Below, piece by piece: positions 43,198-52,292 of a DNA stretch of 64,000 nt (position 1 is its first letter; each line of letters begins with the position of its first letter). Made by a program: the position numbers and the translations under genes. The notes under the pieces were generated by a model. The model saw nothing but the letters and a program-made list of their open reading frames with translations, searched no databases and was not told the origin of the DNA. The DNA comes from Psychrobacillus psychrodurans (lineage in GTDB: Bacteria; Bacillota; Bacilli; Bacillales_A; Planococcaceae). The stretch is taken from assembly GCF_027563345.1 (NCBI RefSeq), contig NZ_JAMKBK010000002.1. One strand, written 5' to 3'.

Positions 43198-43713
43198 ATG
43201 CGGTTTCTTAAGGTGTTTGGAATAATAGTCCTTTTATGCGTTGTTGGCATTTCATTTTTCTTTCCATATCAACAAGTATTTGTTTTTACTGAAACTAGAA
43301 GTGACGATCCTAAATTATATTATTTACGGATTGAGGATGCACGAGACTTCCAAATTATATTCACACATTCTATACATAAAAGTGATGTAATAGAACTATA
43401 TAAAATAACAGAGGATGCTAAAATTCAATTAGTATCAATGATGTATGAGGATTTAGCAATTGGAATGCCTGGACACGCAGAAGAAGGGCAAACTTTTGAA
43501 GAGAAAGATGGGATATATAAACTTTCCTATGATGATAAAGTTATCAATTCTTTTACTCTTTTAGTTGCTGATATTGATATGGATTTAATATTTAAATATA
43601 AACAAAAGGAATATGACTTAAAAAAAATATTAGAACGTAGTAAATCATATGAATTTGAAGTAAAAAAAATATCTCTATATGAACAATGGAAAGGAGCTAA
43701 GATGAATGACTGA
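43198..43713 (+). CDS. DUF1850 domain protein of the TRAP operon
   Basis: This 171-residue protein has one N-terminal membrane helix or signal (FLKVFGIIVLLCVVGISFFF, residues 3-22). A DUF1850-type domain follows, with FQIIFTHSIHKSDVIELY near 53. Such proteins recur between TAXI binding proteins and TRAP permeases, which supports an accessory role outside the membrane; the mechanism is unknown. The ATG at 43198 follows GGTGGAG by seven bases. It overlaps the permease start by eight bases. Confidence 0.85.
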   Translation: MRFLKVFGIIVLLCVVGISFFFPYQQVFVFTETRSDDPKLYYLRIEDARDFQIIFTHSIHKSDVIELYKITEDAKIQLVSMMYEDLAIGMPGHAEEGQTFEEKDGIYKLSYDDKVINSFTLLVADIDMDLIFKYKQKEYDLKKILERSKSYEFEVKKISLYEQWKGAKMND

Positions 43714-45733
43714 AAAACAATCAAAACCGAACAGCGAATCGTCTGAAACAGAATCTTTTCAACAGTTATCGGAAGAAGAACAGCAAGCCATTTTACAGAA
43801 ATACGATCCTGAATCTAATACAAGATCTGTAGATGGTATTATGAAGAAGGTAATTTTCTTTGGATTATTAGCATTTTCTTTATTTCAACTTTATACAGCT
43901 ATTGAAGGTCAATTTACAGCTTATATTCAACGGTCAATACATTTAGGGTTTGCATTATCCCTTATTTTCTTAATGTTCCCCGCAATGAAAAAATCAATTC
44001 GAAAAAGAAAAATTCCAATATATGATTATCTTTTATCCATATTATCTATTGGAGTAGGTCTCTACTGGCCGATACAATATCAAGAATTAGTTTTTCGAGT
44101 AGGAACAATGACAGATTTAGATTTTATAGTAGGTGCTTTAGCAATATTATTAACTTTAGAAGCAGCTCGCCGTACTGTCGGGTTACCTATTACAATAATC
44201 GCTACTGTTTTCTTAGTGTATGCATTCTTCGGACCGTATTTTCCAGGTTTCTTAGCGCACAGAGGGCAAGATTTAAGCAGTTTAGTGCATCTAATGTTCT
44301 TTACAACAGATGGGATTTTAGGTACTCCGATTAGTGTATCTGCTACATTTATATTTGTCTTCCTGCTATTTGGATCATTCCTAGTGAAAACCGGAGTTGG
44401 GCAGTACTTCAATGACTTAGCGGTAACACTTGCAGGTCGTTTAACTGGGGGACCTGCAAAGGTTGCCATTTTCTCCAGTGCGTTACAGGGTACTATTTCA
44501 GGAAGCTCAGTTGCTAACGTAGTAACTTCTGGTTCTTATACGATACCAATGATGAAAAAGCTAGGTTATCGAAAGGAATTTGCAGGTGGAGTAGAAGCAG
44601 CAGCGTCTACAGGCGGGCAATTAATGCCCCCAATTATGGGTGCAGCGGCATTCCTAATGGTAGAGTTTATCGGTGGTATTACTTATTGGGAAATTGCAAA
44701 AGCAGCAGCGATACCAGCAGTTTTATACTTTGCTGGTATATGGATTATGACACATTTTGAGGCAAAACGTGTTGGACTAAAAGGTATGTCAAAAGAAGAA
44801 ATGCCAGATCGCAAAGAAGTTTTGAAAAAGTTATATTTATTAATACCAATTATAACGATTATTGTTCTAATGTTTATAGGGGTACCAACGATGCAAGCAG
44901 CGTTATGGGGGATTGTTGCTGCCGTAGTATTCAGTGCAATTGATAAGGAAACTAGAATGAGTTTTAAAGATATAATTGATGCTCTAGTTGATGGTGCAAG
45001 AACTGCATTAGCAGTTGCAGCGGCAACCGCTGCTGCTGGTATTATTGTTGGAGTAGTTGTAAAAACTGGATTAGGACTAAGCCTGGCAAATGGTCTTATT
45101 TCTGCATCAGGTGGAAATATTCTCTTAACTCTATTCTTTACGATGTTAGCATCTATTGTTTTAGGTATGGGTTCTCCAACAACAGCCAATTATGTAATTA
45201 CGTCAACAATTGCTGCACCGGCTATCATCACACTTTTGATGCTTGATATGCCTGCAGGTGCTACAGTACCATTAGTTGTCGCTTTATCTGCGCATTTGTT
45301 CGTATTTTACTTTGGTATTATTGCAGATATTACACCACCTGTTGCACTTGCAGCATTTGCAGCAGCAGGGGTTTCTGGTGGAGATCCAATTAAAACTGGA
45401 GTTGTGGCTGCTAAATTAGCAATAGCAGCATTTATCATTCCATATATGGTGATATTCTCGCCTGCATTACTCATGATAGATACGACATTCCTTGAAGTTA
45501 TTTGGGTTGTATTTACCGCAATTACCGGAATGATTGCAATTGGTGCAGGAATGATTGGATATTGGTATCGCAAGGTAACATGGATTGAAAGAATATTTGC
45601 AGTTGGAACTGGGTTGCTTTTGATTTACCCAGAAAGTTTTTCAGATATTGCCGGATTAATTATCTTTGCAATCCTATTAGCAATTCAATTGTTTACTAAG
45701 GGTAAGAATAATCCAGAAGCAATAGCACATTAA
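43706..45733 (+). CDS. TRAP transporter fused permease (4TM/12TM)
   Basis: This 675-residue membrane protein fuses the small DctQ-like and large DctM-like TRAP subunits, as usual for TAXI systems. Hydrophobic segments run from about 48 to the end. Landmarks are LEAARRTVGLPI near 151 and the DctM core SGSSVANVVTSGSYTIPMMK near 264. EAAASTGGQLMPPIMGAAAFLM follows near 297. The transporter is expected to run on an ion gradient. It overlaps the DUF1850 gene and ends with a terminator. Confidence 0.94.
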   Translation: MTEKQSKPNSESSETESFQQLSEEEQQAILQKYDPESNTRSVDGIMKKVIFFGLLAFSLFQLYTAIEGQFTAYIQRSIHLGFALSLIFLMFPAMKKSIRKRKIPIYDYLLSILSIGVGLYWPIQYQELVFRVGTMTDLDFIVGALAILLTLEAARRTVGLPITIIATVFLVYAFFGPYFPGFLAHRGQDLSSLVHLMFFTTDGILGTPISVSATFIFVFLLFGSFLVKTGVGQYFNDLAVTLAGRLTGGPAKVAIFSSALQGTISGSSVANVVTSGSYTIPMMKKLGYRKEFAGGVEAAASTGGQLMPPIMGAAAFLMVEFIGGITYWEIAKAAAIPAVLYFAGIWIMTHFEAKRVGLKGMSKEEMPDRKEVLKKLYLLIPIITIIVLMFIGVPTMQAALWGIVAAVVFSAIDKETRMSFKDIIDALVDGARTALAVAAATAAAGIIVGVVVKTGLGLSLANGLISASGGNILLTLFFTMLASIVLGMGSPTTANYVITSTIAAPAIITLLMLDMPAGATVPLVVALSAHLFVFYFGIIADITPPVALAAFAAAGVSGGDPIKTGVVAAKLAIAAFIIPYMVIFSPALLMIDTTFLEVIWVVFTAITGMIAIGAGMIGYWYRKVTWIERIFAVGTGLLLIYPESFSDIAGLIIFAILLAIQLFTKGKNNPEAIAH

Positions 45734-45771
45734 AATTTCATTTCTTCTTAAGTAAAATATAAATTTAAAGT

Positions 45772-45803
45772 AAAACACGAGCCCATTTTGGCTCGTGTTT
45801 TTA
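45772..45803 (+). terminator. Terminator after the TRAP permease gene
   Basis: AAAACACGAGCC / GGCTCGTGTTTT with a short loop, followed by T. Confidence 0.9.
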
Positions 45804-45842
45804 TATAATAGAGTAAAGATAGAAAGAATTGGGGTTTTTTAC

Positions 45843-46853
45843 ATGTCAATGAAATTTGTACTAGCTGAAAAGCAGATGAATGATGCAATACTTTTTCCGG
45901 AGTTTAACTTAACTATTAATGAAAGTGAAATCGTTTCACTTTGTTCAAACGTCAATGTTCGCGAGCAACTGTTATTCATATTGCTAGGGAAAACGAACTT
46001 ATCGAAAGGCAAGATAGAATTTGATTCCGAGCAAAAACTAGGATTTTATTTCTTACGTGAAGGGGAATATGAAAGACTTACAGTGAAGGAATCTCTACAA
46101 TTTTTCCATCGTATTCATCAATCCGATCAATCAATTGAAGAAGTTTTACAGACTGTGCAGTTGGAAAGCAAAAAAAATAAGAGAATAAAAGAACTTTCAT
46201 ATTCTGAAAAGAAACGTGTTCAACTTGCACATATACTTATCCAAAATCCTGCCATATACATAATGGAAGAACCCGATCAAAATCTAGATATTGAATCGAA
46301 AAAAATCTTTATCAATATACTTAAAATGTTGAGTTCGTCACAGAAAACAATTCTTATTTTGACGGGGCAAGTAGAAAGTGCTTTAGCTTATTCTGATCAA
46401 ATATACCGCTTGGATGAAAAAGGACTTCATCCAATTCAATTAGAAGTGGAAACGCAAAATGATTCAAATAAGAAAACAGGAAATGAACATAAAGACAAGA
46501 TTGTTCAACCTATTCGTTTTGAAAAAATACCAACTAAGGTAAATGAAAAAATTGTATTATTTGATCCACCAGAAATCGATTATATAGAGAGCATTGAGGG
46601 ACAAACTTTTTTGCATAATAAGGGAGAAAGTTTTCCGTGTGCATTTACGTTAAATGATTTAGAAGAAAGATTATTACCCTTTGGATTTTTTCGCTGTCAC
46701 AGATCTTATATTGTGAATTTACAAAAAGTGCGCGAAGTAATTACATGGACTAGAAATAGTTACAGTTTAGTTCTGGATGATACGGAAAAATCATCTATAC
46801 CACTTTCAAAGACGAAAATGACTGATTTAAAAGGAATGTTGGGCCTAAAATAA
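45843..46853 (+). CDS. Pseudo-ABC ATPase fused to a LytTR DNA-binding domain
   Basis: This 336-residue regulator has two parts. Residues 1-195 follow the ABC ATPase layout, but the Walker A position (35-43) reads SNVNVREQL without glycine, Lys or Ser/Thr. The signature is KELSYSEKKRVQLA (116-129), the Walker B/D-loop region is IMEEPDQNLD (140-149), and the switch His is missing (ILTGQVESA). Residues 236-336 form a LytTR domain with FRCHRSYIVNLQKV near 283. ATP hydrolysis is unlikely. It probably controls the ABC exporter encoded just downstream, where LytTR-type repeats lie. An upstream in-frame start at 45795 would fall inside the terminator, so 45843 was chosen. Confidence 0.85.
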   Translation: MSMKFVLAEKQMNDAILFPEFNLTINESEIVSLCSNVNVREQLLFILLGKTNLSKGKIEFDSEQKLGFYFLREGEYERLTVKESLQFFHRIHQSDQSIEEVLQTVQLESKKNKRIKELSYSEKKRVQLAHILIQNPAIYIMEEPDQNLDIESKKIFINILKMLSSSQKTILILTGQVESALAYSDQIYRLDEKGLHPIQLEVETQNDSNKKTGNEHKDKIVQPIRFEKIPTKVNEKIVLFDPPEIDYIESIEGQTFLHNKGESFPCAFTLNDLEERLLPFGFFRCHRSYIVNLQKVREVITWTRNSYSLVLDDTEKSSIPLSKTKMTDLKGMLGLK

Positions 46854-46854
46854 G

Positions 46855-46886
46855 CTCCGTTCACCCCAAATTTAACTCCATTCACC
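46855..46886 (+). promoter_or_regulatory. Direct-repeat LytTR binding site candidate
   Basis: CTCCGTTCACC (46855-46865) and CTCCATTCACC (46876-46886) differ at one base and are spaced 21 bp start to start. The core CCGTTCAC fits the known LytTR half-site pattern with a 12-bp spacer. The site lies 88 bp ahead of the exporter ATPase gene and just after the regulator's stop codon. Confidence 0.6.
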
Positions 46887-46973
46887 TGAAATATAAGGTT
46901 TTTAATGAGAATATCTCTTAATCTTAGGTTGTTCATACAAAAATGCTCAACCAAAAAATTAGGAGGTTTTTAA

Positions 46974-47822
46974 ATGGAAAACGCAATCGAAGTGAAAGGT
47001 CTAGCAAAATATTATTCAAACTTTAAAGCAATTGAAGATGTTCAATTTGAAGTTAAAAAGGGAGAGATATTTGGATTTCTTGGACCTAGTGGATCTGGCA
47101 AGACGACAACTATTAAAATCTTAACGGGACAATTGAATGCAACAGAAGGAGAAGCTTTCGTTTTTGGAGAGAGCGTTTCTGTCCTGAAAAATCCAACAGC
47201 TCGAAAACGATTTGGTGTTCTAACAGATAATAGTGGATTATATGGAAGGCTGTCAATAATTGAAAATCTTCAGCTTTACTGCAAACTTTACGACTTACCC
47301 AATTCTAAAGTTGATGAGGCATTGGATTTTGTCAATTTAAAGGAAGCTGGGAAAAAGAAGATTTCCACTTTATCTAAAGGAATGACGCAGCGAGTCAATT
47401 TAGCTAGAGCAATATTACATGAACCTGAACTGCTATTTTTAGATGAACCAACTTCTGCATTGGATCCAGTAAATACACTACATATCTATAATGGCTTACG
47501 TGCATTAAATAATAGAGGAACAACGATATTCCTAACTACTCATGACATGCAAGAAGCTGATGTTTTATGTAACCGAGTAGCTTTCCTTCACAAGGGAAAA
47601 ATTCAACTTCTTGATAAGCCAGGAGAGCTTAAAAAACAATTTGCAGATGGGACAGTAACTGTAGAATTATCGAACAATGAGAAAATTGTACTACGAAAGG
47701 ATTCAGAGGGAGCAGAAGAAATGTTCCAGCTTATGAAAGAGAATCGAGTTCAAACGGTACATTCAAATGAACCAACTTTAGGAGATATATTTGTAAAAGT
47801 GACTGGAGGAGAATTGGTATGA
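46974..47822 (+). CDS. ABC exporter ATP-binding protein
   Basis: This 282-residue ATPase of the drug/antibiotic exporter type (CcmA/NatA-like) has Walker A GPSGSGKTT near 38, signature LSKGMTQRV near 133, Walker B LLFLDEPTSALDP near 154 and the switch His in LTTHDMQEAD near 188. All catalytic motifs are intact, unlike the regulator upstream. AGGAGG precedes the ATG. The stop overlaps the permease start by four bases, so the two form one exporter. Substrate unknown. Confidence 0.92.
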   Translation: MENAIEVKGLAKYYSNFKAIEDVQFEVKKGEIFGFLGPSGSGKTTTIKILTGQLNATEGEAFVFGESVSVLKNPTARKRFGVLTDNSGLYGRLSIIENLQLYCKLYDLPNSKVDEALDFVNLKEAGKKKISTLSKGMTQRVNLARAILHEPELLFLDEPTSALDPVNTLHIYNGLRALNNRGTTIFLTTHDMQEADVLCNRVAFLHKGKIQLLDKPGELKKQFADGTVTVELSNNEKIVLRKDSEGAEEMFQLMKENRVQTVHSNEPTLGDIFVKVTGGELV

Positions 47823-48526
47823 CGTTTTCATGGAAGAGAGTAAATGCAATTTTTCAAAAAGACTTTAAGGATTTCTCAAGAAACTTAGCAGTTTCAATCG
47901 TGGTATTCTTACCACTAATTTTAGCTGCTGTATATGGCCGTATGGGATTAGATACAATACAAGCTCATTTTATGAATATCAATATGACGTTTGCCATGGT
48001 TGGTACATACGTCCAATGTTGCTTGATAGCTGAAGAAAAAGAAAAGAACACACTACGTGGACTTATGCTATCTCCAGCCAGTACATTAGAAATTCTTGGT
48101 GGAAAAAGCCTGTTATCATTTGTATTAACTATTGTTATTGCATTCTTCTGTGCATATTTATCGGAATATCGTCCAGCTAATATTGCAATCATTGCAACAG
48201 CTATTGTTATTTCATCTGTTTTCTTCATAGGTTTAGGAACTTTATTGGGCCTTATTGCAAAATCAGTTATGGAATCTTCTGTAATAGTTCTTCCTGTTAT
48301 TGCTGTTTTTACAATGGGATCATTTGTAACTGTTTGGATAGAGAAGTATCCAGTATTGCAGATAGTTGAATATTTGCCAAACATTCAACTAATTGACCTT
48401 GCAACAAAAGTGGAAAGTGGAGCAGGATTCGGTGATGTAATTTCAAATCTGGCTATAATTCTAATTTGGACTGTGGTCGTATATATATTAACTGTGGTTG
48501 TATATAAAAAACGAATGGTGGATTAG
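47819..48526 (+). CDS. ABC-2 type exporter permease
   Basis: This 235-residue membrane protein has six predicted helices and an ABC-2 topology. It starts with a cytoplasmic MTFSWKRVNAIFQKDFKDFSRN, and EEKEKNTLRGLMLSPASTLEILGGKSL (about 71-97) is the typical loop that contacts the ATPase. It is translationally coupled to the ATPase gene. With the LytTR regulator it resembles self-regulated modules that respond to peptides or membrane stress, which is inference. Confidence 0.88.
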   Translation: MTFSWKRVNAIFQKDFKDFSRNLAVSIVVFLPLILAAVYGRMGLDTIQAHFMNINMTFAMVGTYVQCCLIAEEKEKNTLRGLMLSPASTLEILGGKSLLSFVLTIVIAFFCAYLSEYRPANIAIIATAIVISSVFFIGLGTLLGLIAKSVMESSVIVLPVIAVFTMGSFVTVWIEKYPVLQIVEYLPNIQLIDLATKVESGAGFGDVISNLAIILIWTVVVYILTVVVYKKRMVD

Positions 48527-48602
48527 TTTTAAGTCTGATAAAGCATCAGCGAAATGTAGGGGCTTTATTGCTCCTGAATAATAAATATTTGTTTAAATAT
48601 AC

Positions 48603-48635
48603 AGAGAATGCCTTTTATAGGGCATTCTCTTTTTG
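48603..48635 (+). terminator. Terminator after the ABC exporter operon
   Basis: AGAGAATGCC / GGGCATTCTCT with a 7-nt loop and TTTTT. Confidence 0.88.
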
Positions 48636-48737
48636 AAAGATAAGTATAAATGCTAAGGAAGCGTATCTTGACTAAGTAAGGGTATAATAAAAATAAGTAT
48701 CTAGTATTGCTTTATCAATTAAGGAAAGGAAGATTCG

Positions 48738-50207
48738 ATGACAGAAGCTAATATAAATGTAGGATGGAACTTGGAAAATACTTATACCAATCTGCCGGAA
48801 TTAATGTATACAGTTATTAACGTAAATCCTGTTAGCAACCCCAAAATTGTTGTCTTAAATGGAGAATTAGCAACTACGTTAGGACTAGATCCTAAAGCTT
48901 TAGAAAGTAGACAAGGTATTGAGGAACTGGCTGGCAATCGCACAATAGAAGGTGGGATACCTTTAGCACAGGCCTATGCTGGGCATCAATTTGGACATTT
49001 TACTATGTTAGGGGACGGTAGAGCTCTGCTGCTCGGTGAACATATTAAGCCTTCGGGAGAACTAGTTGATATCCAGTTGAAGGGTTCAGGTAGAACACCA
49101 TATTCTCGTGGAGGAGATGGAAGAGCAGGACTTGGACCAATGCTTCGTGAATATATTATTAGTGAATCTATGCATGCACTTGGTATTCCAACGACTCGTA
49201 GCCTTTCTGTAGTCACTACAGGTGAGGATATTATGCGGGAAACTGTTGGACCAGGAGCTGTAATGACGCGAATAGCTTCTAGTCATTTACGTGTAGGTAC
49301 TTTTCAATTTGCTGCAAAATGGGGAAGTATAAACGATTTAAAAGACTTGGCAGATTATGCAATAGAGAGACATTATCCGATACTATTGGATAAAGAAAAT
49401 CGTTATCTATTATTACTCCAGGAAGTGATTGAGCATCAGGCAGCTTTAATTGCGAAATGGCAACTTGTTGGCTTTATTCATGGAGTGATGAACACGGATA
49501 ATATGACAATAAGTGGTGAAACAATCGATTATGGTCCTTGTGCTTTCATGGATACTTTTGATTCGAAAACAGTATTTAGCTCAATCGATACTCATGGTCG
49601 GTATGCTTATGAAAATCAACCGAATATTGCCGCTTGGAATTTAGCAAGGTTGGCAGAAAGTTTATTACCACTTATTCATGAAGATGAGGAAGAAGCAGTC
49701 AAACTTGCAACAGAAAAAATAGGGGCATTTCCGGAAAAATATGAGACTTACTGGTTGACGGGAATGGGGAATAAGCTAGGTATTTTTAATATAGAAGAAG
49801 AGGACCTTTCGTTAATTGATAACTTGCTTCAACTTATGGAGAAATACAGAGCAGACTATACTAATACATTCCGATTGATGACTCTTGATAAGTTAGAGGA
49901 AACTGTTTTGTTTGGTAAAAAAGATTTTGACCAATGGTATGAGAAGTGGCTAGCTAGAGTTGAAAAACAAGATGTGTCTAAAGAATTTATCCAGCAGCTG
50001 ATGCAGAAAAGTAATCCTGCAGTCATTCCAAGAAATCATCGGGTAGAAGATGCAATTGAAGCAGCAGTGAATAATCAAGATTATAGTGTGCTAAAGAGCC
50101 TTCTTAAAGTAATTTCTAAACCATACGATTATAGTTCTGATCATATGGATTATACTTCACTACCCCCTGATACCTCAAGACCGTATAAAACGTTTTGCGG
50201 TACTTAA
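48738..50207 (+). CDS. selO: Protein adenylyltransferase SelO (YdiU/UPF0061)
   Basis: SelO is a pseudokinase-fold enzyme that transfers AMP to hydroxyl side chains and is linked to redox stress. The 489-residue protein shows GDGRALLLGEH near 93, KGSGRTPYSRGGDGRAGLG near 114 and ESMHALGIPTTRSL near 141. GFIHGVMNTDNMTI near 249 is the active site region, and DYGPCAFMD follows. It ends FCGT, with Cys in the place where some homologues carry selenocysteine. AAAGGAAG precedes the ATG. It is convergent with the next gene. Confidence 0.95.
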   Translation: MTEANINVGWNLENTYTNLPELMYTVINVNPVSNPKIVVLNGELATTLGLDPKALESRQGIEELAGNRTIEGGIPLAQAYAGHQFGHFTMLGDGRALLLGEHIKPSGELVDIQLKGSGRTPYSRGGDGRAGLGPMLREYIISESMHALGIPTTRSLSVVTTGEDIMRETVGPGAVMTRIASSHLRVGTFQFAAKWGSINDLKDLADYAIERHYPILLDKENRYLLLLQEVIEHQAALIAKWQLVGFIHGVMNTDNMTISGETIDYGPCAFMDTFDSKTVFSSIDTHGRYAYENQPNIAAWNLARLAESLLPLIHEDEEEAVKLATEKIGAFPEKYETYWLTGMGNKLGIFNIEEEDLSLIDNLLQLMEKYRADYTNTFRLMTLDKLEETVLFGKKDFDQWYEKWLARVEKQDVSKEFIQQLMQKSNPAVIPRNHRVEDAIEAAVNNQDYSVLKSLLKVISKPYDYSSDHMDYTSLPPDTSRPYKTFCGT

Positions 50208-50217
50208 AAAAATTAAA

Positions 50218-50252
50218 ACAAGCCTGTAAACATTCTAAGTTTACAGGCTTTT
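50218..50252. terminator. Bidirectional terminator between convergent genes
   Basis: AAGCCTGTAAAC / GTTTACAGGCTT with a 7-nt loop. A and T runs on both sides suit both selO and the convergent dehydrogenase gene. Confidence 0.85.
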
Positions 50253-50260
50253 ACTAATAA

Positions 50261-51154
50261 TTAGGATAAAAAATCAGGTTTCAAATAATTGGGGTTTGGA
50301 TATTTGTAGAATCCTTCTCCAGCTTCTCTGCCAGTTTTGCCTTTATCGATATAATCTGTTTTTAAGATATTGGCCAATTTAATGAAATGATCGTTGCCAG
50401 ATTGTCCTTTTGCATTGGCAATATTGTATGCGGTATTAATTCCAACGATATCCAGAATAGCAAATGGACCTTTTGGAGAGCCCGTTGCAATCATCCAAGT
50501 TTTATCGATAGTTTCAGGATCAGCAACGTCATTTATTAATAATTGTTGTGCAGCTTCTAAAAAAGGAACTAGAAGGGAATTCAATATATATCCTGGCTGT
50601 TCTTTTTGTAATGGTAAAGCTACCATCCCGATAGCTTTGGCAAATTTAATCACATCATTAAAAACTTGGTTCTCTGTCCCAGGATGTTTCATAATTTCGG
50701 CTGTATTGTTCATCCAAATTTCATTGGCAAAGTGTAATGCTAGAAATTTTCCTGGTCGACCTGTTACTTCGGCAAATTGGCTAGGTAGTAATGTAGAAGA
50801 GTTAGTTGCAAAAATTGTCTTTTGTGGTGCAACTTTGCTTAAGTCCTTATAGAAATTATTTTTTATTGGTACAACTTCAGGGATTGCTTCGATTACGAGA
50901 TCCGCTTCAATTACAGCTTTTTCTAAATCAGTGTGGAAAGAAATACGATTATATGCTTCGTTAATTTCTCCGTCAGTAGCTCCTAAATCTTCTTTATAAC
51001 GTAATTTTAAATTCATCATTCTATTTTTTGCATTGTCAAGAGCCTCATCATTAATATCATATACTGCAACTTGAAAACCTTTAAATGCCGTTTGAAAAGC
51101 TATTTGACTTCCCAAAACTCCACTACCGGCAACTGTAATTTGTTCGTAATTCAT
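50261..51154 (-). CDS. 3-hydroxyacyl-CoA dehydrogenase (3-hydroxybutyryl-CoA type)
   Basis: This 297-residue NAD-dependent dehydrogenase oxidises 3-hydroxyacyl-CoA or runs in reverse. The Rossmann motif GSGVLGSQIAFQ begins near residue 10. The active-site region is NSSTLLPSQFAEVTGRPGKFLALHFAN (about 117-143), and EQPGYILNSLLVPFLEAA lies near 184. Single-domain length fits 3-hydroxybutyryl-CoA dehydrogenases. A GGAGAGGAG ribosome binding site precedes the ATG on the minus strand. It stands alone, so its pathway cannot be fixed. Confidence 0.9.
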   Translation of the reverse strand: MNYEQITVAGSGVLGSQIAFQTAFKGFQVAVYDINDEALDNAKNRMMNLKLRYKEDLGATDGEINEAYNRISFHTDLEKAVIEADLVIEAIPEVVPIKNNFYKDLSKVAPQKTIFATNSSTLLPSQFAEVTGRPGKFLALHFANEIWMNNTAEIMKHPGTENQVFNDVIKFAKAIGMVALPLQKEQPGYILNSLLVPFLEAAQQLLINDVADPETIDKTWMIATGSPKGPFAILDIVGINTAYNIANAKGQSGNDHFIKLANILKTDYIDKGKTGREAGEGFYKYPNPNYLKPDFLS

Positions 51155-51371
51155 TTACAATCTCCTCTCCAATATAAAAAGTATAATCGTTTTACTATAC
51201 CCTTTAAGCGAATGTTCAAGCAGAGTATAGCAAAATGAATATAACAAACACTATATAATTCAGAAAGGGATAATTATAGGAACTCTAACTTGTAACATAG
51301 CTTTTTTATCTTTAAAATTAAAGAGTAATCTAGTTAGGTTCAATTTTTAGAAAAAGGAGTTTTAAAAGCGT

Positions 51372-52232
51372 ATGCAGACGAACAAAGTAGCGGATACAAC
51401 CCGACGAATAATTTTGATCGTAATAGGAGCAGCTATTGCGGGTTATGCACTTGAAGCTGTATTAATACCAAACTCAGTTATTGACGGTGGGGTAACAGGC
51501 GTTAGTATCATGGGAACATATTTATTTAATATTCCTCTTGGCGTATTACTATTTGTATTAAACATTCCATTTGTATATTTAGGATATAAACAAGTCGGTA
51601 AAACCTTTGCAATAATGAGTATTGTTGGAATAGCATCACTATCTATTTCTACAGTTTTACTGCATCATATCGAGCCAATTTTAAGTGCAAAGGATCCTTT
51701 ATTAGTAGTAATATCTGGGGGAGTAATGCTAGGTGTTGGTATTGGGGTTGTCCTTCGAAACGGTGGAGCTCTTGATGGAGCAGAAGTTTTAGCAGTCCTT
51801 GTATCTCGAAAAGTACCGTTTTCAGTAGGAGATATCATTTTACTTATCAATGCGTTTATTTTTGTAGGTGCAGGTTTTATATATGGTTTAGAAAGTGCAC
51901 TTTATTCAGCTACTACTTATTACATAGCTAAAATCGTAATTGATGTAATTCAAGTTGGTCTTGAAAAGTCTAAATCTGTGCGTATTGTTAGTAAACAATC
52001 TGAGAAGATTGGCTCTGCAATTCAAGATCGTTTAGGTCGTGGTGTTACATATTCAAGTGGACGTGGCGGTTTTTCAAATGAAACAATGGATATTGTTACA
52101 TGTGTAATTACTCGTATGGAAGAAAACAAATTAATGACGATTATTAAAGAATTGGACACAAGTGCTTTTGTTGTGATCACAGATGTGGCAGAAGTAAGAG
52201 GCGGTAGCTTCAAAAAACGTGATATTCACTAA
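51372..52232 (+). CDS. YitT family membrane protein
   Basis: This 286-residue protein of the YitT/DUF161 family has five or six membrane helices (about residues 10-195) and a C-terminal cytoplasmic DUF2179 domain (about 220-275, GFSNETMDIVTCVITRMEENKL). Several paralogues are usual in Bacillales and their transported or sensed substrate is not established. AAAAGGAG precedes the ATG. It is monocistronic with its own terminator. Confidence 0.92.
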   Translation: MQTNKVADTTRRIILIVIGAAIAGYALEAVLIPNSVIDGGVTGVSIMGTYLFNIPLGVLLFVLNIPFVYLGYKQVGKTFAIMSIVGIASLSISTVLLHHIEPILSAKDPLLVVISGGVMLGVGIGVVLRNGGALDGAEVLAVLVSRKVPFSVGDIILLINAFIFVGAGFIYGLESALYSATTYYIAKIVIDVIQVGLEKSKSVRIVSKQSEKIGSAIQDRLGRGVTYSSGRGGFSNETMDIVTCVITRMEENKLMTIIKELDTSAFVVITDVAEVRGGSFKKRDIH

Positions 52233-52240
52233 TACAATAA

Positions 52241-52282
52241 ACCCGTTAAATGAGTAACTATCGTCATTTAACGGGTATTTAT
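52241..52282. terminator. Terminator after the yitT-type gene
   Basis: ACCCGTTAAATGA / TCATTTAACGGGT form a perfect 13-bp stem. Flanking A and T tracts could serve the convergent small gene as well. Confidence 0.85.
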
Positions 52283-52292
52283 TATAAAAAAA

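Noticed and set aside
44683..45189. 168-codon frame on the minus strand inside the TRAP permease gene
   Set aside because: It is the antisense of alanine- and isoleucine-rich membrane helices, a common cause of long shadow frames.
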